A stretch of 64,000 nucleotides of DNA from NCBI RefSeq assembly GCF_014647475.1, contig NZ_BMPG01000002.1, positions 372,001 through 436,000 of the forward strand. The letters are read 5' to 3'. Origin of the DNA: Halocalculus aciditolerans (GTDB taxonomy: Archaea; Halobacteriota; Halobacteria; Halobacteriales; Halobacteriaceae). The position numbers were made by a program, and so were the translations under genes. Shown here piece by piece: positions 34,005 through 42,645 of the stretch (its first letter is position 1; each line of letters starts with the position of its first letter). A model generated the notes under the pieces. That model was not told where the DNA came from, searched no databases, and worked only from the letters and a program-made list of their open reading frames with translations.

Positions 34005-34679
34005 ATGGTCGTCCTCGCGACGAAAGTCTACGTCTCCGGTGACGCCCGCGACCGCGCGCTCGACGGCCTCCGCTCCCTCGTGCAGAACGACGTCGGCGAC
34101 CTCGACGTCGAGTTCGACGTCGGCGTGCGCCGCGACGACTTCCCCACCGTGACGGTCGAGGGCGAGGACGCCACGGTCGCGCGGAACGTCCTCCGCGAGA
34201 CGTGGGGCGAAATCACGCCGGACTTCGAAGCGGGCGAAGTCCACGTCGGCACGCTCGAACACTGGGACGACGACGGCTTCGTCCTCGACGCCGGTGAAGA
34301 CGTCCGCGTGCCGGCGGGCGAACTCGGCCTCGGCCCGGGGACGCCCGACCAGATTCGCACGCGCTTCGGCCTCGTCCAACACCTCCCGCTCCGGTTCGTC
34401 TACGGCGACGACGACCCCTGCCGGCTCGCGGACGACGAGCGCGACCGGCTCTTCGAGTGGACGCGCGCCGAGACCGGCCGCGTGAACGTGAACTCCGCGA
34501 CGCGCGGCCAGGTCCGCGCGACCGTGAACCGCGCCGGCCACGCACAGGACATCGTCACCGTCGAACGCCTCGGCCTCTTAGAGCAGAGCATCGTCTGCGG
34601 CGAAGGGACGGATCCGCCGGGCCTGCTGGCGAGCATCGGCGGCCACCTCCGCTCGGAACTGCTCGCCGTCGTTCCATGA
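34005..34679 (+). CDS. DUF2110-family protein
   Basis: A 224-residue archaeal protein of unknown function, recognised as DUF2110 from overall pattern and constant position after tfe. The N-terminal half has VVLATKVYVSGDARDRALDG, then HWDDDGFVLDAGEDVRVPAG and the block GPGTPDQIRTRFGLVQHLP. The C-terminal half (FEWTRAETGRVNVNSATRGQ) may be a nucleic-acid-binding fold; that is a guess. It starts directly after the tfe stop and its own stop overlaps the next start (ATGA), so the three genes are translationally linked, hinting at a transcription- or RNA-related role. Confidence 0.72.
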   Translation: MVVLATKVYVSGDARDRALDGLRSLVQNDVGDLDVEFDVGVRRDDFPTVTVEGEDATVARNVLRETWGEITPDFEAGEVHVGTLEHWDDDGFVLDAGEDVRVPAGELGLGPGTPDQIRTRFGLVQHLPLRFVYGDDDPCRLADDERDRLFEWTRAETGRVNVNSATRGQVRATVNRAGHAQDIVTVERLGLLEQSIVCGEGTDPPGLLASIGGHLRSELLAVVP

Positions 34680-35383
34680 CGTCACGCCGCCTCCTCGCCG
34701 TCACGGCGCTCCTCGCGCTCGTGGCGCTCGGAGGCTGCGTCGGCGGCCCCGGCGGGACCGGGGCCGCTCCGGACAACACGACGTACGACTGGCACACGAA
34801 CGCCACGGGGAGCGACGTCACCGTGAACGTCACCTCCGACTACTACTACGCCGTCTACGAGGTCGAGAACCGCTCGACCGTATCACTCTCCCGGCCGAGC
34901 GAGCTCGGCGGGAACACCGGCGTCACGGTCGGCGCGCCCGCGTTCCGCTACGAGAACGGTACAGTCACGCGGAATCTCACCGTCGACGCGCAGAACCAAC
35001 AGACCGTCGTGACCCTCCCGGCCGAACGCGGCCAGCTCGCCTACACGTCCCCGTCGACGACGCGCTCCGTCATCGTGCCCGTCGCCGTGAACGGGAGCTA
35101 CGACGTCGCCCTGCCGCCCGGGATGCGCGCCGAAATCCCCGTTCTCGGCAGCGTCACCCCCGGCGGGTACGCCCTCAGCATCGAGGAGAACCGCGCGCAC
35201 TACCGCTGGGCGAGCATCGACGACGCCACCATCGAGGTCCAATACTACCTCCACCGCGACGCCTACATCTTCGCCGGCCTCCTCGTCGCGCTCGCCATCA
35301 TCGCCGTCCTCGGCACGCTCTACCTCCGCCGCCAGGTCCGCGAACTCGAACAGGCGCGCCGCGACGCCGGCCTCGACCCCTAA
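34676..35383 (+). CDS. Membrane-anchored lipoprotein, DUF5803-like
   Basis: A 235-residue haloarchaeal protein. MTSRRLLAVTALLALVALGGC is a signal peptide with lipobox and Cys21. The middle (about 30-195) is beta-rich with several N-x-S/T sites, and one membrane helix (IFAGLLVALAIIAVLGTLYL) sits near the C-terminus before a charged tail. It is thus doubly attached, outward facing. I recall DUF5803 proteins at this place after DUF2110 in related genomes, which I could not verify. The ATG overlaps the DUF2110 stop. Confidence 0.7.
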   Translation: MTSRRLLAVTALLALVALGGCVGGPGGTGAAPDNTTYDWHTNATGSDVTVNVTSDYYYAVYEVENRSTVSLSRPSELGGNTGVTVGAPAFRYENGTVTRNLTVDAQNQQTVVTLPAERGQLAYTSPSTTRSVIVPVAVNGSYDVALPPGMRAEIPVLGSVTPGGYALSIEENRAHYRWASIDDATIEVQYYLHRDAYIFAGLLVALAIIAVLGTLYLRRQVRELEQARRDAGLDP

Positions 35384-35432
35384 CTCGAACGCCGGGCGTC
35401 ACGGTTTTCACACCGACCCGCGAAATCCCCCT

Positions 35433-36137
35433 ATGGATGTCGCGGTCGTCACGGTCGGCGACGAACTCCTCAGCGGTGATACGGCGAACACGAACGCGAC
35501 GTGGCTCGGCCGCCGGCTCACCGAGCGCGGCGCGACCGTCCGCCGCGTCACCGTCGTCCCCGACGACGTCGAGGAAATCGCGGCGACCGTCCGCGACCTG
35601 AGCGAGCGCTACGACGCGGTCGTCGTCACGGGCGGCCTCGGCCCGACGCACGACGACGTGACGATGGACGGCGTCGCCGCGGCGTTCGACCGCGACCTCA
35701 CCGACCACCCGGACGCCGCCGCGTGGTTCGCCGGCGAGTCCGACTACACGGGCGACCTCGCCCCCGGAACGACCCACCTCCCGGAGGGCGCGCGCATGCT
35801 CCCGAACGAGGTCGGCGTCGCCCCCGGCTGCGTCGTCGAGCACTGCTACGTCCTCCCCGGCGTCCCCGCGGAGATGGAAGCGATGTTCGACCGCGTCGCC
35901 GGCGAGTTCACGGGCGAGCGCCGGCACGTCGAAACCGTCTACGTCGACGCGCCGGAGTCCGCGCTGGTCGACGCGTTCGATGAGCTCCGCGAGCGCTTCG
36001 ACGTCGGCGTCGGCAGCTATCCGGGCGACGGGGTGCGCGTGAAGATACAGTCAGTGGACGCGGCGCGCGCCCGCGACGCCGCCGCGTGGTTCCGCGAGCG
36101 CGTCGACGGTCGAGACGAAGAGCCGAGCGAGCGTTAG
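35433..36137 (+). CDS. CinA-like molybdopterin-binding-fold protein
   Basis: A 234-residue protein with the MoaB/MogA fold as in the N-terminal domain of CinA. MDVAVVTVGDELLSGDTANT is the CinA signature, VVVTGGLGPTHDDVTMDGV the pterin-loop motif and PGVPAEMEAMFD the third block. The C-terminal nicotinamide-mononucleotide deamidase domain of bacterial CinA is absent. Related short proteins can hydrolyse ADP-ribose or FAD-like compounds, so the function is uncertain. TTTTCA about 28 bases before the ATG is a possible promoter. Its stop overlaps the stop of a micro-gene on the other strand. Confidence 0.82.
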   Translation: MDVAVVTVGDELLSGDTANTNATWLGRRLTERGATVRRVTVVPDDVEEIAATVRDLSERYDAVVVTGGLGPTHDDVTMDGVAAAFDRDLTDHPDAAAWFAGESDYTGDLAPGTTHLPEGARMLPNEVGVAPGCVVEHCYVLPGVPAEMEAMFDRVAGEFTGERRHVETVYVDAPESALVDAFDELRERFDVGVGSYPGDGVRVKIQSVDAARARDAAAWFRERVDGRDEEPSER

Positions 36138-36247
36138 CGGTAGAGGTAGGCGAGCCAGGCGGCGACGACGACGAGACCGACGACGGTGACGCCCCAGCCG
36201 AGGGCGTTGATCGGGAGGCCGGACGTGGCTTCGAGGAGCGTGAACAT
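36134..36247 (-). CDS. 37-residue membrane micro-protein
   Basis: A 37-codon frame: MFTLLEATSGLPINALGW, then a single hydrophobic helix VTVVGLVVVAAWLAYLYR to the stop. An N-terminal soluble stub, one helix and a basic end form a typical small membrane protein. A minus-strand CTTAAG box lies about 25-30 bases before the ATG. Its stop overlaps the cinA-like stop by two bases. Because it is so short this could be chance, but the reading frame has haloarchaeal codon use and a sensible promoter. Confidence 0.6.
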   Translation of the reverse strand: MFTLLEATSGLPINALGWGVTVVGLVVVAAWLAYLYR

Positions 36248-36426
36248 ACTAGCCGAATTTCGCGCGGCGGTCTTAAGGATTTCCGACTCGCCCGTCCCTG
36301 ACACCGCGGGTCGCGTGCGAGGGGTCCAGCGGCGAGCGAACGGAGGTGAATCCCCAGCGGCGGGCGGAGAGCGTGTGATACCGGCGGGTCAGGGGAGTTT
36401 TCCGGGGGCGCGTCGAACCCCGTGGT

Positions 36427-37494
36427 ATGCGACGTATCGGAGTGGTGGTGAACCCGATCGCGGGGATGGGCGGCCGCGTCGGACTGAAGGGGACGGACGG
36501 CGTGCTGGCGGAGGCGCGGGCGCGAGGGGCGGAGCCGCGCGCGCCGGAGCGCGCCGTCGCGGCGCTCGACGCGCTGCGAGCCGCAGACCCCGAGGTCTCG
36601 CTTCTCGCCTACGGCGGGTCGATGGGCGCGGACGAAGCGCGCGACGCGGGCTTCGACCCCGTGGTCGTCGGCGAACCCGAGAGCGGGGAGACGAGCGCGA
36701 GCGACACCCGCGACGCCGTGCGGGCGTTCGTCCGAGAAGACGTGGACCTCGTGCTCTTCGTCGGCGGCGACGGGACGGCCGTCGACGTCGCGGAAACCCT
36801 CGACGAACTCGACGCCGACACGCCGATACTCGGCGTGCCCGCGGGCGTGAAGGTCTACTCGTCGGTGTTCGTCGTGCGGCCCGCCGAGGCCGGCCGCGTG
36901 GCGGCGACGTTCGACTGCGTCGAGTCGAGAGAGGTGAACGATATCGACGAGGCCGCCTACCGCGACGGCGAGGTCCGCGCCGAACTGAAAGCCGTCGTGA
37001 ACGTCCCCGTCGCGGAGTCCCTCCAGTCGAGCAAGCAGCTCGCCGGCGGCACCGTCGAATCCCTCGCTAAAGGCGTCGCAGAAGACGCCGAGGCGGGCGT
37101 GACGTACGTTCTCGGACCCGGATCCACGGTCGGCGCGGTGAAAGCACAGCTGGGGTTCGACGGCAGCCCGCTCGGCGTGGACGTCTGGCGGGACGGCGAC
37201 CTCCTCGCGCGCGACGCGAGCGAGCGCGAGATACTCGACCACCTCGGCGAGCGAAACGTCATCGTCGTCTCCCCCATCGGCGGCCAGGGGTTCGTCTTCG
37301 GCCGCGGCAACCACCAGCTCAGCCCCGCCGTCATCCGCCAGTGTGAGGTGGAGGTCGTCGCGTCGAAGGCGAAACTCGACCAGCTCGGCGCGCTCCGCGT
37401 CGACACCGGCGACGACGACCTCGACGCGGAGTTACGAGGGTGGACGCGCGTCAGAACCGGGACGTTCGAGACGCGAATGATGGAAATCGTCTAG
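36427..37494 (+). CDS. ATP-NAD kinase-family protein (AcoX-like)
   Basis: A 355-residue NAD kinase/diacylglycerol kinase-fold protein. RIGVVVNPIAGMGGRVGLKG opens the domain and VLFVGGDGTAVDVAET (about 115-130) is the GGDGT catalytic motif. GVPAGVKVYSSVF and SPIGGQGFVFGRGNHQLSP (near 280-300) are the AcoX-type blocks. The family phosphorylates NAD or an unknown nucleotide. It is longer than typical archaeal NAD kinase (about 280) and divergent in the C-terminus, so the substrate may differ. TTTTCC about 28-33 bases before the ATG fits a leaderless promoter. Confidence 0.83.
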   Translation: MRRIGVVVNPIAGMGGRVGLKGTDGVLAEARARGAEPRAPERAVAALDALRAADPEVSLLAYGGSMGADEARDAGFDPVVVGEPESGETSASDTRDAVRAFVREDVDLVLFVGGDGTAVDVAETLDELDADTPILGVPAGVKVYSSVFVVRPAEAGRVAATFDCVESREVNDIDEAAYRDGEVRAELKAVVNVPVAESLQSSKQLAGGTVESLAKGVAEDAEAGVTYVLGPGSTVGAVKAQLGFDGSPLGVDVWRDGDLLARDASEREILDHLGERNVIVVSPIGGQGFVFGRGNHQLSPAVIRQCEVEVVASKAKLDQLGALRVDTGDDDLDAELRGWTRVRTGTFETRMMEIV

Positions 37495-37611
37495 CTCGTT
37501 CTCTGCCGCCGCGCCTCGGAACCGTCCGGTAAATCGCCGGCGACCCGTCAGCTTCCGTTTCAAGCCGGGGGAACCCGAGAGCGACGTGGCCGACGGCGAA
37601 CAACAGGCGTC

Positions 37612-37627
37612 CACGGTTCGAACCGTG
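37612..37627. promoter_or_regulatory. 16-base perfect palindrome upstream of the AbrB-PhoU gene
   Basis: CACGGTTCGAACCGTG is fully self-complementary and lies about 70 bases before the TATA box. It is in a 229-base gap with no convincing gene. It may bind a dimeric regulator; the factor is unknown. Confidence 0.5.
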
Positions 37628-37692
37628 CAAGCGTCGACGGGGAGAGCCCGCGACCCAGTCATCCTTAGTGAGTATTATTACTAGAGCGCAAC

Positions 37693-37700
37693 GTTAAGGG
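37693..37700 (+). promoter_or_regulatory. TATA-like box for the AbrB-PhoU gene
   Basis: GTTAAGGG is centred 27 bases before the ATG at 37724. An AT-rich stretch (37668-37684) with AGTATTATTACT lies just upstream in the position of a BRE or regulator site. Confidence 0.6.
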
Positions 37701-37723
37701 TGTAGGGTTGCTACTGGTACACC

Positions 37724-38752
37724 ATGGAAACGCGTAAGGTACAGCGGCTGGGGCCGTCGACCCTGGCGATGACGCTACCGGCCGAGTGGGCGCGCGAGCA
37801 GAACGTCGAGAAAGGCGACGAGGTCACCGTCCGCGAGTCCGGGAAGGGCCCGCTGACGGTGACGCCGGCGTCGGCGCGCGGCGAGGACACCGAAGCGACG
37901 ATTCACGTCGAAGACATCGACGCCGACTCCGTCGAGCGCGCCATCGTCGGCCAGTACGTCCTCGGCCGGCGCATCATCCACGTGACCGCAGAGGAGACGC
38001 TCGACTCCGCGCACATCAACGCCGTCTACAAGGCCGAAACCCAGCTCATGGGCCTCGGCGTCATCGAGGAAACCCCCGAACGCATCACCATTCGATGCTC
38101 CGTCGACCCCGAGGACTTCACGCTCGACAACCTCTTAGAGCGCCTCGAAAACACCGGCTCGACGATGCGCGGCGAAGCCGTGAAAGCGCTCGCGCACGGC
38201 AACCCCGACCTCGCACAGCGCGCGCTCAACCGCGAACGCCAGGCGAACAAGATTTTCGTGCTCCTCCTCCGCCTCATCTTCACCGCCTACCAGAACCCGA
38301 ACCTCGCGCGCGCCGTCGGCCTCGACGACAACTTCCCCCTCATCGGCTACCGCTCCGTCGCCAAGAACCTCGAATTAACCGCTGATAACGCCGAAGACAT
38401 CGCCGAAATCGTCCTCGAAACCGAGGGCCACACCCTCGACGTCGACTCCGCCACGATGCGCCGCATCCGCGAGTTCACCGACCAGGTCGACGAGATCACC
38501 GCGAAATCCGTGCAGGCCGTCGTCGACCGCGACTACGACGAAACCGTCGAGGTCCGCGAGCTCTTCGCCGAACTCGGCGACCGCGAAGGCGACATCCTCG
38601 CCGACCTCCCGGAGATGGAGAACGAACAGCTCCTCCGCGTCCGCGAAGTCCTCGTCAGCCTCCAGCAGACCGCACAGTACGCCATGCGGAACGCCGAAAT
38701 CGCCGCCAACCTCGCGCTCAACGAGCAGTCCGCGCACACCAGCCTCGACTAA
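37724..38752 (+). CDS. AbrB-PhoU domain regulator
   Basis: A 342-residue protein. The N-terminus (METRKVQRLGPSTLAMTLPA, then VEKGDEVTVRE) is an AbrB/SpoVT-type swapped-hairpin DNA-binding domain (about 1-50). Two helical PhoU-like regions follow (about 110-200 and 225-335), with RGEAVKALAHGNPDLAQRAL and AQYAMRNAEIAANLAL typical of PhoU repeats. Such fusions are thought to sense phosphate or metals and control phosphate uptake, but no phosphate-transport genes lie beside it here. The start is fixed by the TATA box at 37693. It is convergent with the propeller cluster. Confidence 0.85.
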   Translation: METRKVQRLGPSTLAMTLPAEWAREQNVEKGDEVTVRESGKGPLTVTPASARGEDTEATIHVEDIDADSVERAIVGQYVLGRRIIHVTAEETLDSAHINAVYKAETQLMGLGVIEETPERITIRCSVDPEDFTLDNLLERLENTGSTMRGEAVKALAHGNPDLAQRALNRERQANKIFVLLLRLIFTAYQNPNLARAVGLDDNFPLIGYRSVAKNLELTADNAEDIAEIVLETEGHTLDVDSATMRRIREFTDQVDEITAKSVQAVVDRDYDETVEVRELFAELGDREGDILADLPEMENEQLLRVREVLVSLQQTAQYAMRNAEIAANLALNEQSAHTSLD

Positions 38753-38830
38753 CCCCACGCCGAGCGCGGACTCGCCACTGCCGATCTCTCGAACGAACCG
38801 AGCGAACAGTCCGCACCGACTGCGCCGAGT

Positions 38831-38898
38831 GAACCGTTGATCGCCCCGTCGTCCGAACCGGCTCGAACCGTTGACCGACCCGTCGTCCGAACCGGGTC
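38831..38898. repeat. Two 34-base direct repeats
   Basis: GAACCGTTGA starts both copies (38831-38864, 38865-38898) and CCCGTCGTCCGAACCGG is shared. They occupy the gap between two convergent genes, ending five bases before the propeller stop. Possibly a transcript-end element. Confidence 0.7.
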
Positions 38899-38903
38899 AG
38901 GCG

Positions 38904-40436
38904 TTATCCGTCGTACCAGGTGTCGGCGTCGGATTCGGCGGCGTCCGGCCACTCCTCGTCGTCTTCGTCCGACGCCGCCTCGGCCGCCGCATCGTCGGTG
39001 GCGGCGTCACGCGGCTCACCTGCGCCGTCCGTGGACGGGGTCGACGCATCCTTTTCGGGGGATTCGGCCGGTTCAGCCGGTTCGGCTGTTTCGGCCGTCT
39101 CGGGTTCGGTGTTCGACTCGGACTGTGCGTTCTGCGTCGGCGCTTCGCGCGCTGAGTCGCCGACGTCGGCCGCCAGGGGGGTCGACTCGTCCGAGTTATT
39201 CGATTCGTTCGCCTCGGGCGTCGGCGACGCCGACGATTCGGGCGTCGCCCCGTCGGTGGTTTCGGACGATTCGTTCGACCCGAACAGCTCGTCGCGACTC
39301 CGCCACTCGTCGCCGGACTCCTCTTCGGGTTCCTCCCAGTCGCCGGGCATCTCGCCCCACTCGGTCGCTTCCTCCCAGGAGACGTCGGGTTCGTCGTCCT
39401 CGATGGGTTCTTTCGGAGGGGAGACGACCGGTTCGTCCTCGGGGTCCACCCAGTTGTCGAGGTTCTCCGGGCCGTTCAGGCCGAGGTACTTCTCGTCGAA
39501 CGCCTTCCAGCGGGCGTCGCCGAAGTCCTCGTGGCGTTTCGGCTCGGCGGCGTCCGTCCGCTCGATGATGGCACCGCTCTCGCCGACGGCGACGTCCGTG
39601 TCCCCGACGGCGACCGCCCAGAGGTTGTGCTCGGTCGCCGTCTCGGCGCGCCGCCACTCACCGCCGCGGTACCGCGAGAACACCGTTCCGGCCCCGCCGG
39701 CCGTGAGGACTTCGTCGGGCGTCCGCGCGATGTCCATCAGGTTCTCCGAGCCGACCTTGATGGGCGTCCAGTTCTCCGCCGTCGGCTCGTAGCGGTAGAT
39801 GACGCCTTCCTCGGCGGCGACGAGGATGCCGCTCTCGTCGGCGTAGATGTCGTAGAAGTCCTTCTGTGCGTTCCGGACGCCGATGCGCTCCCAGCCGCCG
39901 CCGTCGTCGGCGAAGACGTTCCCGGACGTGTCCACGGCGTACCACGTGCCGTCCGGTCCGGCGTCCATCGCCGGGATCGTCGACCCCGAGTGGGGCTTCA
40001 CCGGCTCTCCCCACTCCGGGCCTTTCCGGCCGTTGACGCGGAACGGGAACACCTCGCCGGAGCCGTTCGCGACGCGCACGACCTCCCTCCCGCGGACGTC
40101 GTTCACCGCGATGGCTTCCCACGTGCTCGTCTTCTCGATCGGGAAGGAGTAGTCGGACTTCCAGCGCTGGTCGACGTCGTAGCAGCCGAGCGCGCCCGAC
40201 GACCCCGCGAACCAGACGCGCGTGCCGTCGTGTGTCACGTCGATGGTGGTCAGGTCGTTACTCGACACCGACGGCCCGGCCTCGACGAGGACCTCCCACT
40301 CGTCGCCGAATTTCCCGACGACGACACCGTCGTCGCCGACCGCGACGGGGCCGTGAGACGTCATCGACGCGTCGTAGAGCGTCTCCTCGGTCGGCGACGT
40401 TCTCGCTGTCCACGTGTCAGCCTTCATCGCGTCCAC
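38904..40436 (-). CDS. Beta-propeller protein with acidic tail, no Tat signal
   Basis: A 510-residue relative of the two Tat propeller proteins upstream. About residues 1-300 show seven-fold repeats (VAVGDDGVVVGKFGDEWEVL, TRVWFAGSSGALGCYDVD, ERIGVRNAQKDFYDIYADES) like Ycf48/BNR-type propellers. The C-terminal about 200 residues are low complexity: Glu, Asp, Ser, Thr and Pro with ETAEPAEPAESPE-type runs. Unlike its paralogues it starts (GTG 40436 or ATG 40427) straight into the propeller, without RR or hydrophobic leader, so it is probably cytoplasmic. Whether the leader was lost or the others gained it cannot be read. Function unknown. Confidence 0.78.
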   Translation of the reverse strand: MDAMKADTWTARTSPTEETLYDASMTSHGPVAVGDDGVVVGKFGDEWEVLVEAGPSVSSNDLTTIDVTHDGTRVWFAGSSGALGCYDVDQRWKSDYSFPIEKTSTWEAIAVNDVRGREVVRVANGSGEVFPFRVNGRKGPEWGEPVKPHSGSTIPAMDAGPDGTWYAVDTSGNVFADDGGGWERIGVRNAQKDFYDIYADESGILVAAEEGVIYRYEPTAENWTPIKVGSENLMDIARTPDEVLTAGGAGTVFSRYRGGEWRRAETATEHNLWAVAVGDTDVAVGESGAIIERTDAAEPKRHEDFGDARWKAFDEKYLGLNGPENLDNWVDPEDEPVVSPPKEPIEDDEPDVSWEEATEWGEMPGDWEEPEEESGDEWRSRDELFGSNESSETTDGATPESSASPTPEANESNNSDESTPLAADVGDSAREAPTQNAQSESNTEPETAETAEPAEPAESPEKDASTPSTDGAGEPRDAATDDAAAEAASDEDDEEWPDAAESDADTWYDG

Positions 40437-40511
40437 CCGAGTTACACGGTCCCCCAGACATGATTCTTACAATGAGTCCGCCACGAATAAAACTATCCGC
40501 CGACCGCGGCG

Positions 40512-41540
40512 TCAGCGTTCGAGGATCGTGCCGCCGTTCCCGACGATGACGTCCGGACCGCCGCTGAAGTGGTCGCCGAGCGCGACCTCGTAGAGCGTCG
40601 AGGAGACCGGGACGTTCTCCTCCTCACTCCACGAGCCGCCGGCGGGCGCTTCGTAGATCGAGCCGTTCGCGCCGACCGCGATCTTCGTGCCGGCGTTGAC
40701 CTGGTCGATGCCGCGGAAGCTCTTCCCGCCGAGCTTGAGCGGCGTCCAGACGTTACACGTACAGTCGAGGCGGTAGACGTGGCCGTCACCGCCCGCGACG
40801 AACACGCGCTGCTCGTCGTCGCTGTTGACGTAGCTGACGACGTCGTAGAAGATGACCTGCGCGTTCGGAATTCCCACGTCCTTCCAGTTCTCCCCGCCGT
40901 CGGTCGTCTCGAAGACGTTCCCGGACGTGTCGATGACGTGCCCCGTCGACGTCTTCGACTCCTGAAAGTCGATGGCGGCCGCGTTCGACCCGCTCCCCGG
41001 CTTCTGCGGGCTGCCGAACGTGACACAGCCCTCGTCGTCGGTCGTCCCCTTGACGACCTCTCCGGAGCCGTTCGTCACGTAGACGGTCTCGCTCTCGCGG
41101 TTCCCCGTGACGGTGATCCCCTCCCACGTGGACGTCATCTCGTTCGGCGCGGAGTAGTTGTACTTGACGCCGCTGTTGACGTCGTACGCGCCGAGCGCAC
41201 CGGACCCGCCGGCGAACCAGACGCGCTTCCCGTCGTCCGTCACGGCCAGCGCGCGGAGCGAGTTGTTCCGCGTCTGCGGGCCGTGTGAGTACGCGAGCTC
41301 CCACGTGCCCGCCTCGGGTTTCCGGTGCAGGATGTTCCCGGTCTTCCCGACGGCGACAGGACCGTTGACCGTGTCACTTACACCGTAGAGTGTCTTCGAC
41401 GTCGGAGACTCGACGGTCGTCCAGCCGCTGGACGACGCGGCGAGGCCTCCCGTGGCTAAAACCGCGCCACCTGCCGTCGCAGCCGCTGCACCGCCAGCCG
41501 CTTTCAAGAACGTTCGCCGTGATGCGGGCATATCAGCCAT
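40512..41540 (-). CDS. Tat-exported beta-propeller protein
   Basis: A 342-residue protein. MPASRRTFLKAAGGAAAATA is a twin-arginine leader (RRTFLK, then a small-residue helix). The mature part has about seven propeller repeats, for example RVWFAGGSGALGAYDVNSG, then DGGENWKDVGIPNAQVIFYD. The repeats carry DGGxxW and Asp-box-like positions. Close to the two flanking paralogues along the whole length, so the cluster arose by tandem duplication. No catalytic residues are recognised; a photosystem-assembly or BNR-like scaffold role is only analogy. The start ATG at 41540 or 41531 is possible. Confidence 0.83.
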   Translation of the reverse strand: MADMPASRRTFLKAAGGAAAATAGGAVLATGGLAASSSGWTTVESPTSKTLYGVSDTVNGPVAVGKTGNILHRKPEAGTWELAYSHGPQTRNNSLRALAVTDDGKRVWFAGGSGALGAYDVNSGVKYNYSAPNEMTSTWEGITVTGNRESETVYVTNGSGEVVKGTTDDEGCVTFGSPQKPGSGSNAAAIDFQESKTSTGHVIDTSGNVFETTDGGENWKDVGIPNAQVIFYDVVSYVNSDDEQRVFVAGGDGHVYRLDCTCNVWTPLKLGGKSFRGIDQVNAGTKIAVGANGSIYEAPAGGSWSEEENVPVSSTLYEVALGDHFSGGPDVIVGNGGTILER

Positions 41541-41667
41541 TATCGGCTCACCTACTACTCGAAACAGCACCGCAACTAAAGGAATTTATGGCCACCTGAG
41601 AGATTAATGGACTAACTGTGGATTGTTCGGAAAGTAAAAATGAACGCCGGACGGAAGCGGGGTCGGA

Positions 41668-42645
41668 CTACTGTTCGAGAATCGTGCCGCTGTCGCCGAC
41701 GGCGACGCTCGGGCGCGCCGGATCGTCGCGCTCGCCGGGGACGACGCCGTTCAATCGGTTCCCCGTCGGCGTCTCGACCGACGTCCATCCCGTGTTCGTC
41801 TTCCGGTACGCGCGGCCGGACCCGCCGACACCGAGGAACCGGTCGCCCCGGTACGTGAGCGCCGACACCTGCTCCGACCCGGTCTTGAACGGCGTCCAGA
41901 GGTTACACGCACAGTCGAGTCGGTAGAAGCGGCCGCTCCCGGCGGAGACGTAGACCGACTCGTCGCGCGCGACGACGTCGAAGAGCGGCACCTGCGCGTT
42001 CGGGATACCGATGGCTTTCCACGACTGCCCGCCGTCCGTCGTCTTGAACACGGTGCTCCCGTCCGTGACGGCGTACCCGACGTCCCGCGAGCGGAAGTCG
42101 AGGCCGTTGACCGCGTAGCCGCCGCCCGTCCTGTAGAGCGACCACGTCAGCTCGCCCGCGGCGTCGTGCTCCCCGACGACGACCCGGCCGGACGGGCCGG
42201 CGAGGAAGACGCGTTCGCTCCCCGCGTCCCCGACGACGACGACGTCGGTGAACGTGTTCCCGTTCCCGACCGGCTTCTTCTCGCTCACCGACTCACCGGT
42301 GTCGACGTCGTAGGAGCCGACCATTCCGCTCGCTCCGGCCGCCCAGACGCGCGTCTCGTCGTCTGTCGTCGCGGCGGCGTGGAGCGTCTTGTCCTTCTTC
42401 GCGAAGTGCTCGCTCGCGACGCGCCACGAGCCGTCGACGCGCTCCAGGAGATTCCCGGAGGAGCCAACGGCCCACGGTCGCCCGTCCGCGTAGACGACGT
42501 CGTAGAGGGCGTTCCCGGTCGGTGAGGACACCGACGCCCAGCCGCCGGAGTCGGCGGCGGTGGCGGCGGCCGCGCCCACGGTGGCCGCTCCGACCGTGGC
42601 GGTGCCCGCGAGAAAGCGGCGTCGGGAAAGCGGCGTCTCGGGCAT
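41668..42645 (-). CDS. Tat-exported beta-propeller protein
   Basis: A 325-residue paralogue of the preceding protein. MPETPLSRRRFLAGTATVGA followed by ATVGAAAATAAD is a Tat leader (RRRFLAG). Mature repeats include RVWAAGASGMVGSYDVDTG, DGGQSWKAIGIPNAQVPLFD and YRLDCACNLWTPFKTGSEQ. The last is very like YRLDCTCNVWTPLKLGGKS in the next gene and includes two Cys that could form a disulphide outside the cell. The ATG at 42645 precedes the Tat motif by seven residues; longer starts lack support. It is first in the trio, about 130 bases before the next start. Function unknown. Confidence 0.83.
   Translation of the reverse strand: MPETPLSRRRFLAGTATVGAATVGAAAATAADSGGWASVSSPTGNALYDVVYADGRPWAVGSSGNLLERVDGSWRVASEHFAKKDKTLHAAATTDDETRVWAAGASGMVGSYDVDTGESVSEKKPVGNGNTFTDVVVVGDAGSERVFLAGPSGRVVVGEHDAAGELTWSLYRTGGGYAVNGLDFRSRDVGYAVTDGSTVFKTTDGGQSWKAIGIPNAQVPLFDVVARDESVYVSAGSGRFYRLDCACNLWTPFKTGSEQVSALTYRGDRFLGVGGSGRAYRKTNTGWTSVETPTGNRLNGVVPGERDDPARPSVAVGDSGTILEQ

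Noticed and set aside
37600-37640. A possible tRNA T-arm (GGTTCGAACC)
   Set aside because: The palindrome leaves a six-base loop instead of seven, and no acceptor, D-arm or anticodon stem could be fitted around it.
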